DNA of 64,000 bases from Pedobacter sp. SL55. GTDB lineage: Bacteria; Bacteroidota; Bacteroidia; Sphingobacteriales; Sphingobacteriaceae. Positions within the stretch are counted from its first letter, which is position 1; each line of letters starts with the position of its first letter. The translations under genes and the position numbers were made by a program. Positions 17,289 through 26,162 of the stretch are shown one piece after another. Location: assembly GCF_026625705.1 (NCBI RefSeq), contig NZ_CP113059.1, forward strand, positions 2,604,001 to 2,668,000. Direction: 5' to 3'. A model generated the notes under the pieces. It searched no databases. It was not told the DNA's origin and saw nothing but the letters and a program-made list of their open reading frames with translations.

Positions 17289-17792
17289 CTATTTGGTAAT
17301 CTCAAAGCTGTTTAAAAAAATGCTTTGGTTTTTAACACTTGCGCCATCTGGAACAATGCAAGAAAGACTGTAATAAATGCCATCTATAAATAGGATGTGC
17401 ATAGAAATTGATTTGTGCTCATCCTCATTTTTGCCATCGGTAAAATAGCTAACGTAGTTTTTGTTTTGCTTTATCTTTAACGCCGATAAGTTATAGCCCG
17501 GTAAGGTGGTTTGCAGGCCACTTAAAAACTCGCTTGCAAATTCTTCTGTGGTTGCCAATTTGCTAAATGCTTTTTCATCTATTTTTAAATTTTGGGCAAT
17601 AAAGCTATAAGTGGCAGTAAAGATGGTGTTTGTAGTATCTTTTAGTGCAAATGTGGTGCCTGCCGTTTTTGCTGGTTCTTTAGGAAAAGAAACCGTTAAG
17701 CGATTAGTAATTTTTTGCTTAAACCAGTCCCTTTGTGCAAAACTACTAACGTAAGCTAACATCAACAGGCAAATTAACGTGAATTTTTTCAT
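17289..17792 (-). CDS. Exported protein of unknown function
   Basis: A 167-residue protein with a clear signal peptide (MKKFTLICLLMLAYVSSFAQ|RDW) and no further membrane segment or Cys pair. The mature part is about 147 residues with alternating beta-like stretches such as NRLTVSFPKEPAKTAG and YVSYFTDGKN. It matches small periplasmic proteins seen in Pedobacter that I cannot assign to a function. It is co-directional with mqnC, which ends beyond its start; no shared role is evident. It faces the ferritin-like pair convergently. Confidence 0.7.
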   Translation of the reverse strand: MKKFTLICLLMLAYVSSFAQRDWFKQKITNRLTVSFPKEPAKTAGTTFALKDTTNTIFTATYSFIAQNLKIDEKAFSKLATTEEFASEFLSGLQTTLPGYNLSALKIKQNKNYVSYFTDGKNEDEHKSISMHILFIDGIYYSLSCIVPDGASVKNQSIFLNSFEITK

Positions 17793-17864
17793 TGTGAAGT
17801 GTGATTTAATTCGCTTTTATGTTTGAGGGCCTGCAATTTTTACTTTTGCCTTTTTACTTTAAAC

Positions 17865-18989
17865 TTAATAGGTAATTACCTGTTCTTCCAATTCGGCAGG
17901 CAACTCACGATAATTGTATTTTTGCCCACGCAATTGAGGCTCAAAACCAGCCTCTTTAATGGCAGTTTGTATGCCTTTTGCCGTAAAACGATGTGGAGCA
18001 CCAGCAGCAGAAACTACGTTTTCTTCAATCATGATAGAACCAAAATCGTTAGCACCTGCGTGTAAACACAATTGCGCCACGGCCTTACCAACTGTTAACC
18101 AACTCGCTTGTATATTTTTGATGTTTGGCAACATAATTCGGCTCAATGCAATCATACGGATGTACTCATCGCCAGTAACGTTATTGCTAATGCCACGTAA
18201 ACGTTTCAACAAAGTACCGTCATCCTGAAAAGGCCAAGGAATAAATGCCAAGAAACCATTCGCCTCAGCAGGTTTTTCGCTTTGCACTTCTCTTATCCAA
18301 ACCAAATGCTCAAAACGTTCTTCAATAGTTTCCACGTGGCCAAACATCATGGTAGCAGAGGTGGTAATGTCTAATTGGTGGCAAGCACGCATTACATCCA
18401 ACCATTCTTGTCCGCCACATTTGCCTTTAGAAATCAATCTTCTTACACGGTCGTTCAAAATTTCGGCACCAGCACCAGGAAGCGAATCCATGCCCGCTTC
18501 TTTCAATGCTTTTAAAACTTCGGTATGCGATAACCCTTCTAATTTAGCTACGTGAGCAATTTCTGGTGGACCTAAAGCGTGCAATTTTAAATCTGGATAA
18601 AGTTCTTTCAGTTGTTTAAAAAGGTTGGTGTAAAACTCCAAACCTAAATCTGGGTGGTGCCCACCTTGTAACAATAGTTGGTCGCCTCCCAAACGGAAAG
18701 TTTCTTCAATTTTTACCTTGTAGGTTTCAATATCGGTAATGTAACTTTCCTCGTGCCCAGGGCGACGGAAGAAATTACAGAATTTGCAGTTGGCAATACA
18801 AACGTTGGTGGTGTTTACGTTGCGGTCAATCTGCCAAGTTACCTTGCCACTAGGTACCTGTATTTTTCTCAGTTCGTTAGCCACGTAAGCCAGTTCGGCC
18901 GTACTAGCGTTGTGATATAAAAAAATACCTTCTTCTTTGGTTAAAGAATCGAAGTTTAAGGCTCTTTGTAGTAATGCTGCGGTATTCAT
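17865..18989 (-). CDS. mqnC: Cyclic dehypoxanthine futalosine synthase
   Basis: Radical SAM enzyme of the futalosine route to menaquinone; it cyclises dehypoxanthine futalosine. Length is 374 aa. The 4Fe-4S motif C-x3-C-x2-C is at residues 64-71 (NVCIANCKFC). The family-specific LLQGGHHPDLGLEFY, HALGPPEIAHVAKLEG, GMDSLPGAGAEILNDRVR and GHVETIEERFEHL follow in order, and the C-terminus carries the usual GANDFGSIMIEENVVSAAGA. The downstream SPASM-free end is normal. The presence of mqnC implies menaquinone-based respiration via futalosine. The other mqn genes are not in the window. Confidence 0.96.
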   Translation of the reverse strand: MNTAALLQRALNFDSLTKEEGIFLYHNASTAELAYVANELRKIQVPSGKVTWQIDRNVNTTNVCIANCKFCNFFRRPGHEESYITDIETYKVKIEETFRLGGDQLLLQGGHHPDLGLEFYTNLFKQLKELYPDLKLHALGPPEIAHVAKLEGLSHTEVLKALKEAGMDSLPGAGAEILNDRVRRLISKGKCGGQEWLDVMRACHQLDITTSATMMFGHVETIEERFEHLVWIREVQSEKPAEANGFLAFIPWPFQDDGTLLKRLRGISNNVTGDEYIRMIALSRIMLPNIKNIQASWLTVGKAVAQLCLHAGANDFGSIMIEENVVSAAGAPHRFTAKGIQTAIKEAGFEPQLRGQKYNYRELPAELEEQVITY

Positions 18990-19448
18990 GCTGTAAAGGT
19001 AAGTATTTAAAGGATTACACCGATTAAGCGATTACACAGATTAACTAATTTTAACTTCTAAATTATATTTGATTTATTTGAAAAGCAGTGGCGTTGCTAC
19101 TATTTTAGGATAGCCCCGCCAAACGCTTTACTTCGGGCAAGCCCATAGGTTTGCCGCTACGTGCTCGCTTATGTCGGGTTTAAACAACAAAAAACAATGC
19201 TGTAAACGCACCCAATGGTACTGTGCTTTGTTTGTAAGTGTTGTGTACAATCCCAAGTTAAATAAACCCAATAGTAGCGGCAGCGCCCGAGAGAGCGTTT
19301 GCGAACTCGGGACTATAGCGGATAGTGGGGCTGCATCCGCAATGAAAAACTGACAAACATTTTCAAAAAGAACAATAGCTAAACAGTGCGTGGTTCCATA
19401 TTTACACTCGCTCAACAATTCAGCAATTTAGCAATCCAACAATTAGTC
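18990..19448. other. Intergenic stretch with a large imperfect palindrome
   Basis: No gene is seen. At 19090-19332 two nested inverted arms can pair: GGCGTTGCTACTATT (19090-19104) with AATAGTAGCGGCAGCGCC (19272-19289), and AGCCCCGC (19112) with GTGGGGCT (19325-19332). The phrase GATAGCCCCGC also occurs at 30400-30410, suggesting a dispersed family. The short frames inside are not protein-like. Confidence 0.5.
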
Positions 19449-19456
19449 TATCTTTG
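19449..19456 (+). promoter_or_regulatory. TAnnTTTG promoter element before the M16 pair
   Basis: TATCTTTG, an exact -7 consensus, ends six bases before the ATG at 19463. It excludes the longer frame from TTG 19454 as the true start and suggests a leaderless transcript. Confidence 0.6.
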
Positions 19457-19462
19457 CATCCT

Positions 19463-20701
19463 ATGATAAAATTTAATCGTTTTACACTTGCCAATGGTTT
19501 AAAGGTTTTGGTACACGAAGACAAAACTACGCCAATGGCAGTTTTAAATATACTTTATGATGTTGGCGCTAGGGACGAAGAGGAAGGACGTACGGGGTTT
19601 GCGCATTTGTTTGAGCATTTAATGTTTGGCGGTTCTGTGAACATACCAAGTTACGATGAGCCGTTGCAGCGTGTAGGTGGCGAAAATAATGCCTTTACCA
19701 GTAACGATATTACCAATTATTACATTACGTTGCCGGCGGCGAATATTGAGACTGCGTTTTGGCTAGAAAGTGACAGGATGTTAAGTTTAGCCTTTTCTGA
19801 AAAAAGCTTAGAAACGCAGCGCAATGTAGTTTGCGAAGAGTTTAAACAGCGTTATTTAAACCAGCCTTATGGCGATGTTTGGCTTAAATTGCGTCCTTTA
19901 GCTTACCAAACACACCCATACCGTTGGGCCACTATTGGGCAAGATTTAGCACAAATAGAAAATGCTAAAATGGAAGATGTAAAAGCATTTTTTAAAAAGC
20001 ATTACAATCCGCAGAACGCGATTTTGGTAGTAGGTGGAAATGTGGATACTGATGAAGTGAAAGCGTTAGCAGAAAAATGGTTTGAACCGATTTCGGCAGG
20101 AGAAAAATATGTAAGGAATTTGCCTAAAGAGCCAGAGCAAACCGTAGCCAGAAGCTTAACGGTAAATGCCGATGTGCCTTTAAATGCGATATATATGGCA
20201 TTTAAGATGCCAGCAAGGTTAGATGCGAACTATCAAGTTTTCGATCTATTGTCTGATATCCTATCTCAAGGCCAATCGTCTCGCCTGTTTAACAGCTTGC
20301 TTAAAGAACAGCAATTGTTTAGTGATATCAACGCCTATATTACCAGTAGCTTAGACGAAGGTTTGTTTATTGTAGAAGGCAAATTGATAGAAGGCGTAAC
20401 CATGGAACAAGCGGAAAATGCAATTTGGGCAGAGCTTAACAAAATAGCTTCGGAATTGGTAAGCGAAAATGAGTTGACGAAGGTAAAGAACAAATCGGAA
20501 TCTATTATGGTGTTTTCTGAAATGAGTTTACTAGACAAAGCAATGAATTTGGCATTTTACGAATTGTTAGGCGATGCTGATTTGTTAAACGTAGAAATTA
20601 ATAAATATTTGTCTATCACTGCCGAGCAAATTAGAAGCGTAGCGCAAGAAACTTTTAAGAAAGAAAAATCATCAACCTTATACTATTTAGCCAATGCTTA
20701 A
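19463..20701 (+). CDS. M16 family zinc peptidase, catalytic subunit
   Basis: A 412-residue insulinase/processing-peptidase-type protein. The inverted zinc motif HxxEH is seen in GFAHLFEHLMFGG near residue 52, with the downstream zinc-ligand glutamate in ETQRNVVCEEFKQR. No signal peptide is visible, so it is probably cytoplasmic. The C-terminal inactive half-domain ends in TFKKEKSSTLYYLANA. It overlaps the next gene by eight bases, and the two form the typical heterodimeric M16 pair in which one subunit is catalytic. Substrates are probably peptides but unknown. Start chosen at ATG 19463 because the promoter lies just upstream. Confidence 0.93.
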   Translation: MIKFNRFTLANGLKVLVHEDKTTPMAVLNILYDVGARDEEEGRTGFAHLFEHLMFGGSVNIPSYDEPLQRVGGENNAFTSNDITNYYITLPAANIETAFWLESDRMLSLAFSEKSLETQRNVVCEEFKQRYLNQPYGDVWLKLRPLAYQTHPYRWATIGQDLAQIENAKMEDVKAFFKKHYNPQNAILVVGGNVDTDEVKALAEKWFEPISAGEKYVRNLPKEPEQTVARSLTVNADVPLNAIYMAFKMPARLDANYQVFDLLSDILSQGQSSRLFNSLLKEQQLFSDINAYITSSLDEGLFIVEGKLIEGVTMEQAENAIWAELNKIASELVSENELTKVKNKSESIMVFSEMSLLDKAMNLAFYELLGDADLLNVEINKYLSITAEQIRSVAQETFKKEKSSTLYYLANA

Positions 20702-21968
20702 CAGAACTATAGCGCCTGCTTTTAGGCAGGTAAATGAGATTAATTTTATTAAGCCAACAGCAAATAATTTGGCTAACGGAATACCTGTTTATACGATTAA
20801 TGCTGGCGAAACAGAGTTGGTGCGTGTAGAATTTATTTTTACAAACGTAAATTGGGATGCTAGCAAACCGTTGCAGGCTGTGGCTGTAAATAGCCTAATT
20901 AATAACGGAACCCAACACTTAACCGCCAAAGAAATTGCCGAAAAGGTAGATTATTATGGCGCTTTTTTGCAGACAGATTATAGTGCAGACCATACCACCA
21001 TTACACTTTATTCTTTAACTAAACACTTGGCATCGGTTTTACCAATTGTTTGGTCTATTTTAAACGAAAGTATTTTTCCGCAACAGGAACTGGATATTTA
21101 TAAGCAAAACCAGAAGCAAAAGTTGCAAGTTAGCTTGCAAAAAAACGATTACTTGGCGAGAAAGAATTTTGCTCATGCGATTTTTGGAAATACAGCTTAT
21201 GGTTCAGATATTAATTTAGCCGATTATGATCTTTTGCAGCAACAGGATTTATTAGCTTATTACAAGGCGGCTTTTCAGCCTAAAAATTGCACCATTGTTG
21301 TTGCTGGTAAATTTCTAGAACAAGATTTTAAAGTATTAGATACAGTTTTTGGCAGCTCATGGCAAAATAAAGCTTCGTTTACCAAAAATGAGTTTGTTTT
21401 TGCAGCGCAAGAAGCAAAAGAAATTTACATCGAAAAACCAGAAGCTTTACAATCGGCCATTAGAATGGGTAATTTGAGCATTAATCGTGCTCATGCAGAC
21501 TTTCCGTTATTGCAAATTTTAAATTGCGTTTTTGGCGGCTATTTTGGTTCGCGTTTAATGGCTAACATTAGAGAAGATAAAGGATATACCTACGGCATTG
21601 GCTCTGGTATAGCTTCTTTAAAACATGCTGGATATTTCTTTTTAGCAACCGAAGTTGGTGCCGATGTTTGTGCCAATGCTTTATCAGAAATTGAGAAGGA
21701 AATTAACTTGCTAAGAACAGATTTAATTGGCGACGAAGAGCTTGACTTGGTTCGTAATTACATGTTAGGTTCTTTATTAGGCAGTTTGGAGAATGCCTTT
21801 TCTCATGCTGATAAGTTTAAGAACATTTACTTTGCCAGCTTAGATTATAGCTATTATGATAATTATATTACTACGGTAAAAAACGTAACTGCCGAACAAT
21901 TAAAAGTGATAGCTAACCAATATTTAGATTGGAACGCCATGACAAGGGTGGTAGTTGGTAAGAAATAA
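20694..21968 (+). CDS. M16 family peptidase-like, non-catalytic partner
   Basis: A 424-residue M16 homologue lacking HxxEH: the aligned region reads EIAEKVDYYGAFLQTDYSADHTT. It keeps the second-subunit features FGGYFGSRLMANIREDKGYTYGIGSG, which supply the Arg/Tyr pair that binds the peptide C-terminus in M16B enzymes. It overlaps the end of the catalytic subunit by eight bases (translational coupling), so the two almost certainly assemble as a heterodimer. A terminator follows at 21994. Confidence 0.9.
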   Translation: MLNRTIAPAFRQVNEINFIKPTANNLANGIPVYTINAGETELVRVEFIFTNVNWDASKPLQAVAVNSLINNGTQHLTAKEIAEKVDYYGAFLQTDYSADHTTITLYSLTKHLASVLPIVWSILNESIFPQQELDIYKQNQKQKLQVSLQKNDYLARKNFAHAIFGNTAYGSDINLADYDLLQQQDLLAYYKAAFQPKNCTIVVAGKFLEQDFKVLDTVFGSSWQNKASFTKNEFVFAAQEAKEIYIEKPEALQSAIRMGNLSINRAHADFPLLQILNCVFGGYFGSRLMANIREDKGYTYGIGSGIASLKHAGYFFLATEVGADVCANALSEIEKEINLLRTDLIGDEELDLVRNYMLGSLLGSLENAFSHADKFKNIYFASLDYSYYDNYITTVKNVTAEQLKVIANQYLDWNAMTRVVVGKK

Positions 21969-21993
21969 AAAACGGCGATGTAAAGCCGAAGCT

Positions 21994-22025
21994 AAGCAGA
22001 CGGATTTTTTCGTCTGCTTTTTTTA
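21994..22025 (+). terminator. Terminator after the M16 operon
   Basis: AAGCAGACG pairs with CGTCTGCTT over an eight-base loop, followed by a T tract. Confidence 0.85.
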
Positions 22026-22071
22026 TGTACAATACGCATAGTTCAGAACCGTTTTAAACGCCATTTCGGAT

Positions 22072-22209
22072 TTACTTATCTGTGTTTTCTTTAAATGGAT
22101 ACATTTCGCTTAACGCAGCTCCTCCTTTAATGCCAAAATCAAGTGTTCTAATTGGAAAGGGAATAACGATATTGTGGGCGTGGTAAGCTTTGTGTATATT
22201 GATGATACA
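22072..22209 (-). pseudogene. Remnant of a mechanosensitive channel (MscS) C-terminus
   Basis: A 45-codon open stretch reads IHKAYHAHNIVIPFPIRTLD and ends in SEMYPFKENTDK. The pattern A-x-N/G-I-x-I-P-F-P-x-R-T/D is the conserved C-terminal signature of small-conductance MscS channels. A stop codon interrupts the frame upstream and no channel-forming helix is present, so this is a decayed fragment. It sits between the M16 operon terminator and the OmpA-like gene. Identification rests on this short motif. Confidence 0.5.
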
Positions 22210-22331
22210 TTAGCTTTGTACTTCCAAAAATCTTCGGAAGTACTTACTAATTCTCATTTGCAATCGTTGCTTTTACCTTAAAGCAAAGCAAAAAATGTAT
22301 TGTGCCCAATATAGCAGTATTACTAAGCAGT

Positions 22332-23153
22332 CTATTCGTACCACAAGCTTAAAGTAACCTTACGTTCGCTATCACTCTGTTTTTCGGTGGCAAATTTGCT
22401 TCCAAAGTTTTTTTCTAAGAGTTGGCTCGAAGCTACGCCTAGCTTGGTTAAAAATGCTTTTACCGAGGCCACTCTTTGTTGGGATAGTTTAAGATTGTAA
22501 TCTGGGTTTCCACTTTTATCTGTAAATCCTTCTAGCAAAATCCATTTGGGTTGCTGGCCTTTTATTATTGTAGCGTAGTTTTTTAATTGCTGTGCAGCTT
22601 GGTGGTCAATGTTGGTATCGTTGATTTTAAAATAGATAGCTAACCGTTGTTGATCTTTCTTTGCCACGTTGGTGGTTTGTTTGGACAAGCTATCACTAAG
22701 CAATTTGTTTTTTTGTTGTAGTTGTTCAATCTGCTTTTGTAAATACTGTTGCTGAGAAAGCATTTGAGTGGCACTTTCTTGGTTATTTAACTTGGTGTTT
22801 TCTTTTGCAATTTGCGCTTGCAGGATTAATTTGTTGAGTTGAGCCTGCATAGTACTGAGCTTTTGCTGTATAGAATCTATAGCACTGCTAGATTTTGCAA
22901 GGTACACACTGTCTTTAGCCATAGTATCGGTAAGTTGGCTTGTTGGTGTAGCATTAAAATTACCCATAGGTACTGGTACAATTACTGTTTTTGCTTCTTG
23001 TTGTTTATAATTATAGTTTTCTGGATACCTAGTGGCGGTGTAACCATTACTTACTGAGCTAGCATTGGTAGATCTTTCTGTTTCCAGCAAAGCTAACCTG
23101 TTTTTAAGTGCGGTATTTTCAGCACTTAAATCATCTTTTCTGTTGTTTTCCAA
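22332..23153 (-). pseudogene. OmpA-family protein, C-terminal fragment (frameshifted gene)
   Basis: A 273-codon fragment. Residues 90-175 form a long coiled coil (SIQQKLSTMQAQLNKL and a Gln-rich stretch through QKNKLLSDSL). Residues 185-270 are a peptidoglycan-binding OmpA C-terminal domain: LAIYFKINDTNIDH, WILLEGFTDKSGNPDYNLKLSQQRVASVKAFL, then SKFATEKQSDSERKVTL (G-x-TD and N-x2-LS-x-R-A pattern). The start shown is a TTG inside a frame that stays open upstream to about 23258. Together with the fragments at 23180-23809 and 23728-24282 it reconstructs one outer-membrane protein of about 650 residues broken by two frame changes. Confidence 0.72.
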
Positions 23154-23179
23154 GTTGCCAGCAACAGCGGTTTTTGGCG

Positions 23180-23809
23180 CTAATACTGGATGCTGTTCAA
23201 AGCTTTCGTGGCAACCAGTAAAGTATCGCTTATTGCTGCTAATTTTTTGCTCGATGTCTTTAAATTAAGAAGGCTGTCTGTTGTGTTAGTCTTAACTAGC
23301 GTATTGGTAATTGGTGAGTTTTTATGGAGTTGGCCTAAGTTATTCTCGCCAAATTTATTTGCCACAATTAGCGAATCTGAAACGGTTGAAGTATTGGTAA
23401 GCCTCAAAAGGCTGTCGCTACCAATGCTTTGGCTAGTTTGTTGCTTTTGCGTGGTGGTGTCTCTGCGGATATGATTAAGTACCGTTTTGTTGTCAGCGGC
23501 ATCAAGTGTATCTGTAATGTGGTTACTACGCAGTTCGGTATGGTTATTATATTTAGCCACTGCCGTAGTGTTAGCATTATTAGCCTCAGTTAAAACCTTG
23601 GTTTCTTGGTTCTGCTTCAACGCTTGTGGATATGCTGCTCTGCTATAAATTTGTTGAACCTGTATACGTTGGGCATTTTTGAAACCAAAACGATAGGTTA
23701 GTCTTACCGAAGCTGAGTTGAAAACATTCAGGTAGTGATGGTATTGGTTAGTCCAGCTATTGTGTTTTTTTTTGCTAAGCGATATTCGGCGCTTACACCC
23801 AAGGCCCAT
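23180..23809 (-). pseudogene. OmpA-family protein, middle fragment (frameshifted gene)
   Basis: The useful part begins in an A9 run at 23765-23773 and reads HNSWTNQYHHYLNVFNSASV, then RLTYRFGFKN. This finishes the beta-barrel begun by the upstream fragment; a final strand ending in aromatic residues is typical. It continues as a Ser/Thr/Asn-rich linker of about 150 residues, probably disordered, until a stop at 23180. The frame then changes again to that of the OmpA C-terminal fragment. The first 17 or so residues of this frame overlap the upstream fragment and are not authentic. Confidence 0.62.
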
Positions 23810-24282
23810 TTGCTCGATAAGTTGTAGTCTATTCCGGTAGTAATTGGAATAAATGCATATTTTTCGTCGATTTGATCTAGCTGATTGTTTTGATGCACCG
23901 CGGCATAGCCTATACCCAAAACTATGTAAGGGCTAAATGTTCTAAGCTGGTAAGCTTGGTTAAGCAGAGGCAACTGTAGGCCAAAATCGGCTTGCAAGGT
24001 ATTGGCGGCTAATAAGCTATTGCTCGGACTAATGGCTTGGGCTAGCCGGTAATACTTAGTTTTAATGCCGATGCTGAAATACTCGCTAAGGCCAAAGTTG
24101 TAGCCCAAACTTCCGCTTAAAAAACGGTGGTCTTTATTGAGGAAATGATAATCTGCTGCATTATATTGCAATACGCCATATTCAGCAAAAATTTGATTGC
24201 GATATTTTTCTTGTGCTAATGTTTGTAGCGTGCCCGAAAGCCCCAGCATAAAAAATACTAGTCGTAATATAGATATTTTCAT
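23728..24282 (-). pseudogene. OmpA-family protein, N-terminal beta-barrel fragment (frameshifted gene)
   Basis: 184 codons starting with a signal peptide (MKISILRLVFFMLGLSGTLQTLAQ|EKY), followed by an outer-membrane beta-barrel with alternating strands: HRFLSGSLGYNFGLSEYFSIGIKTKYYRL and FSPYIVLGIGYAAVH, then WALGVSAEYRLAKK. The frame is lost at an A9 run; inserting one A would join it to the middle fragment. It begins three bases after the stop of the exported gene at 24286-25416 and so belongs to the same operon. Either a recent mutation, phase variation at the A-run, or a consensus error explains the break. Confidence 0.7.
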
Positions 24283-24285
24283 AGC

Positions 24286-25416
24286 TTAATTTTTTCTTTG
24301 AAAGCCCAACCACAAATACAACTCAACACTTAAGCCAATAAAGGGCCTTACATAAATACTGTTGTTTTGCGTACTTAAGTTTTGTTCTTCAAGTATAGTA
24401 GCACCAGCATTTACCTTAAAATAATTGAAAAACTTGTGTCCAAATGCAGCGTAAAGTGGCAGCCCTACTACAGGGCCAGAAATTTTTGCGTCGGTATTTG
24501 ACTTAAAGTTTTTTAAAAACACACCGGCACTTATTGAGGTATTACTCCAAAACTGACTGTTAAAGGCTTTTTTGCCAAGCGCAAAGCTCAATCCGGCGTA
24601 AGGGGCATCAAAATAATTTAAGTTATCAATGTTTCCGCTATCATAAATACCACCATAACCTAGGTTTAATGCTAGTGCCCCACTAATTTTTTCCGTACTA
24701 TAATCAATAATTTCTAGTTCATCATCAATTACGTATTCGTACTTATTTACAATGTTGTTTAGTTCATTGGCAATTTGCATTTTTAAACTGTTTAAGTTGT
24801 TTACGGTGTCTAAGCCAACTTCTGTTTTACGCTTGGCTGTTTGTACCAACTGTAGGTAAATCAATTCTGAAAGTTGGTTGTTGCCAGCAAATTGTTTAGG
24901 TTGCCTGTAAAAGGACATACTTTGCGCAACAGCAGCATTTAGGTTTGTCCAAATTGATTTTGGGCTATGTTCTAGCGCATAACGTGTGCCAATTTTGTTG
25001 ATGTTTGCCTGTAGAAAAGCTTCACAGGTTTGCAAAAGCGATCGTTTAATTTCCTCACGTTCTTGAGTAGAAAGTGTGCGGTAATAGGTAAATTTGAAAC
25101 TGTATACAGCATTTTGTCTCAATTTAAAATTACTCATTAAACTCGCTACGGTTTCGTTAGCAGTGCTTCTTTTCCAAACGGCTTCGTATAAAAAGTCTCC
25201 TTTTTTAAAGTCTTTGTTGTTGATTCGCATACTTACCAAGCCTATGTGGCTTGCTAAGGGACTGTTTACCATAAAATTACTTTCGGCAGGTAGTTTAGCT
25301 CCATTATTAAACTGCTGATATTTTTTATTTAATTCCAGCGTTTGTACTTGTGCATTAGCAAAAGCTACGCAAAAAAGTATTAAAAAAAATAAAATAGTTT
25401 TTTTTAGCATTTTCAT
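24286..25416 (-). CDS. Exported protein with probable C-terminal beta-barrel
   Basis: A 376-residue protein with signal peptide MKMLKKTILFFLILFCVAFANAQ|VQT. The N-terminal 230 residues are helix-rich, with an internal stretch KRKTEVGLDTVNNLNSLKMQIANELNNIV. The last 130 residues show outer-membrane-type alternating strands (ALALNLGYGGIYD, APYAGLSFALGKKAF, FFNYFKVNAGATIL, IYVRPFIGLSVELYLWLGFQ), ending near an aromatic residue. It precedes the OmpA-like gene by three bases, so the two products probably act together at the outer membrane. I do not recognise a named family. Confidence 0.72.
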   Translation of the reverse strand: MKMLKKTILFFLILFCVAFANAQVQTLELNKKYQQFNNGAKLPAESNFMVNSPLASHIGLVSMRINNKDFKKGDFLYEAVWKRSTANETVASLMSNFKLRQNAVYSFKFTYYRTLSTQEREEIKRSLLQTCEAFLQANINKIGTRYALEHSPKSIWTNLNAAVAQSMSFYRQPKQFAGNNQLSELIYLQLVQTAKRKTEVGLDTVNNLNSLKMQIANELNNIVNKYEYVIDDELEIIDYSTEKISGALALNLGYGGIYDSGNIDNLNYFDAPYAGLSFALGKKAFNSQFWSNTSISAGVFLKNFKSNTDAKISGPVVGLPLYAAFGHKFFNYFKVNAGATILEEQNLSTQNNSIYVRPFIGLSVELYLWLGFQRKN

Positions 25417-26162
25417 ATGTTTTTCTTTGGCAGGTAAAGTCTAAACTTTTTAATCGTTTGATAGAGTTACGTTGGTATGTAGATGTGATGCAAAAATAAT
25501 GAAAAAAGCACTTAAAGCATTGTTTTACAACTTTTTGGAGTGTTTATGGGTACGTCGAATAGTTGACATTGTTACTAAACTTCTGGCTTTTAGTTTTTTT
25601 AACCCATTATTTATCGTGGTAAAATCGGATGGCTTATAAGCTATAGATTAATAATCTAAAAGGTTTGATAGGCTGCTTAGTTAGCTCTGGATGTTTGTAC
25701 CATAACATGCTCCAATTAACTTCTTGTACAAGCTCAAGGCAACTAAGTGTCTAAATCCTTAATTTGAGGGTTTTCAAAAGATCATTATTCTTGAGGTAAC
25801 GAGAGGTTGCAGCCTAATAGCTCACTCGTAAAAGATATGCCTTTGCGGGATTAAGCTGCAAAAATAACAAGGGCAGCTCAGTCTTTGAGAAGCTAATTTT
25901 AGGTAATCTTTAAAGTTTAGCTTTGCTGATTTTTAATTTCCGATTACGCCAGAAATCGTAGCTGTTTACTGGGTGTTTTTAGCTTGTAAATCTATGATGA
26001 GCTGCTATCAAAGGCAATGTGAGTATGATATCTATCTAAGCTGGTACAGATTGTTGATTGTGCCAGTTGGGGCTTGGGTTGTTTTTGGCCGTAGCACAAG
26101 TGACATCGCACATCAACTCGATTAAATATAGAAATTCAGCACTCGATAGCGTTTGTTTTAAA
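25417..26162. other. 746-base gene-free stretch
   Basis: No protein-like frame, tRNA, terminator or clear repeat was found. The DNA is AT-rich and looks like decayed sequence. The short phrase TAATAGCTCACT at 25815-25826 recalls 23S rRNA, but the flanks do not match and it is judged chance. Confidence 0.5.

Noticed and set aside
19128..19418. Minus-strand open frame of 96 codons before the M16 genes
   Set aside because: It runs through a large palindrome, lacks family features and has a composition unlike neighbouring proteins.
25815..25826. TAATAGCTCACT resembling a conserved 23S rRNA segment
   Set aside because: Flanking bases do not match 23S rRNA and no secondary structure partner is present; a chance 12-base match.
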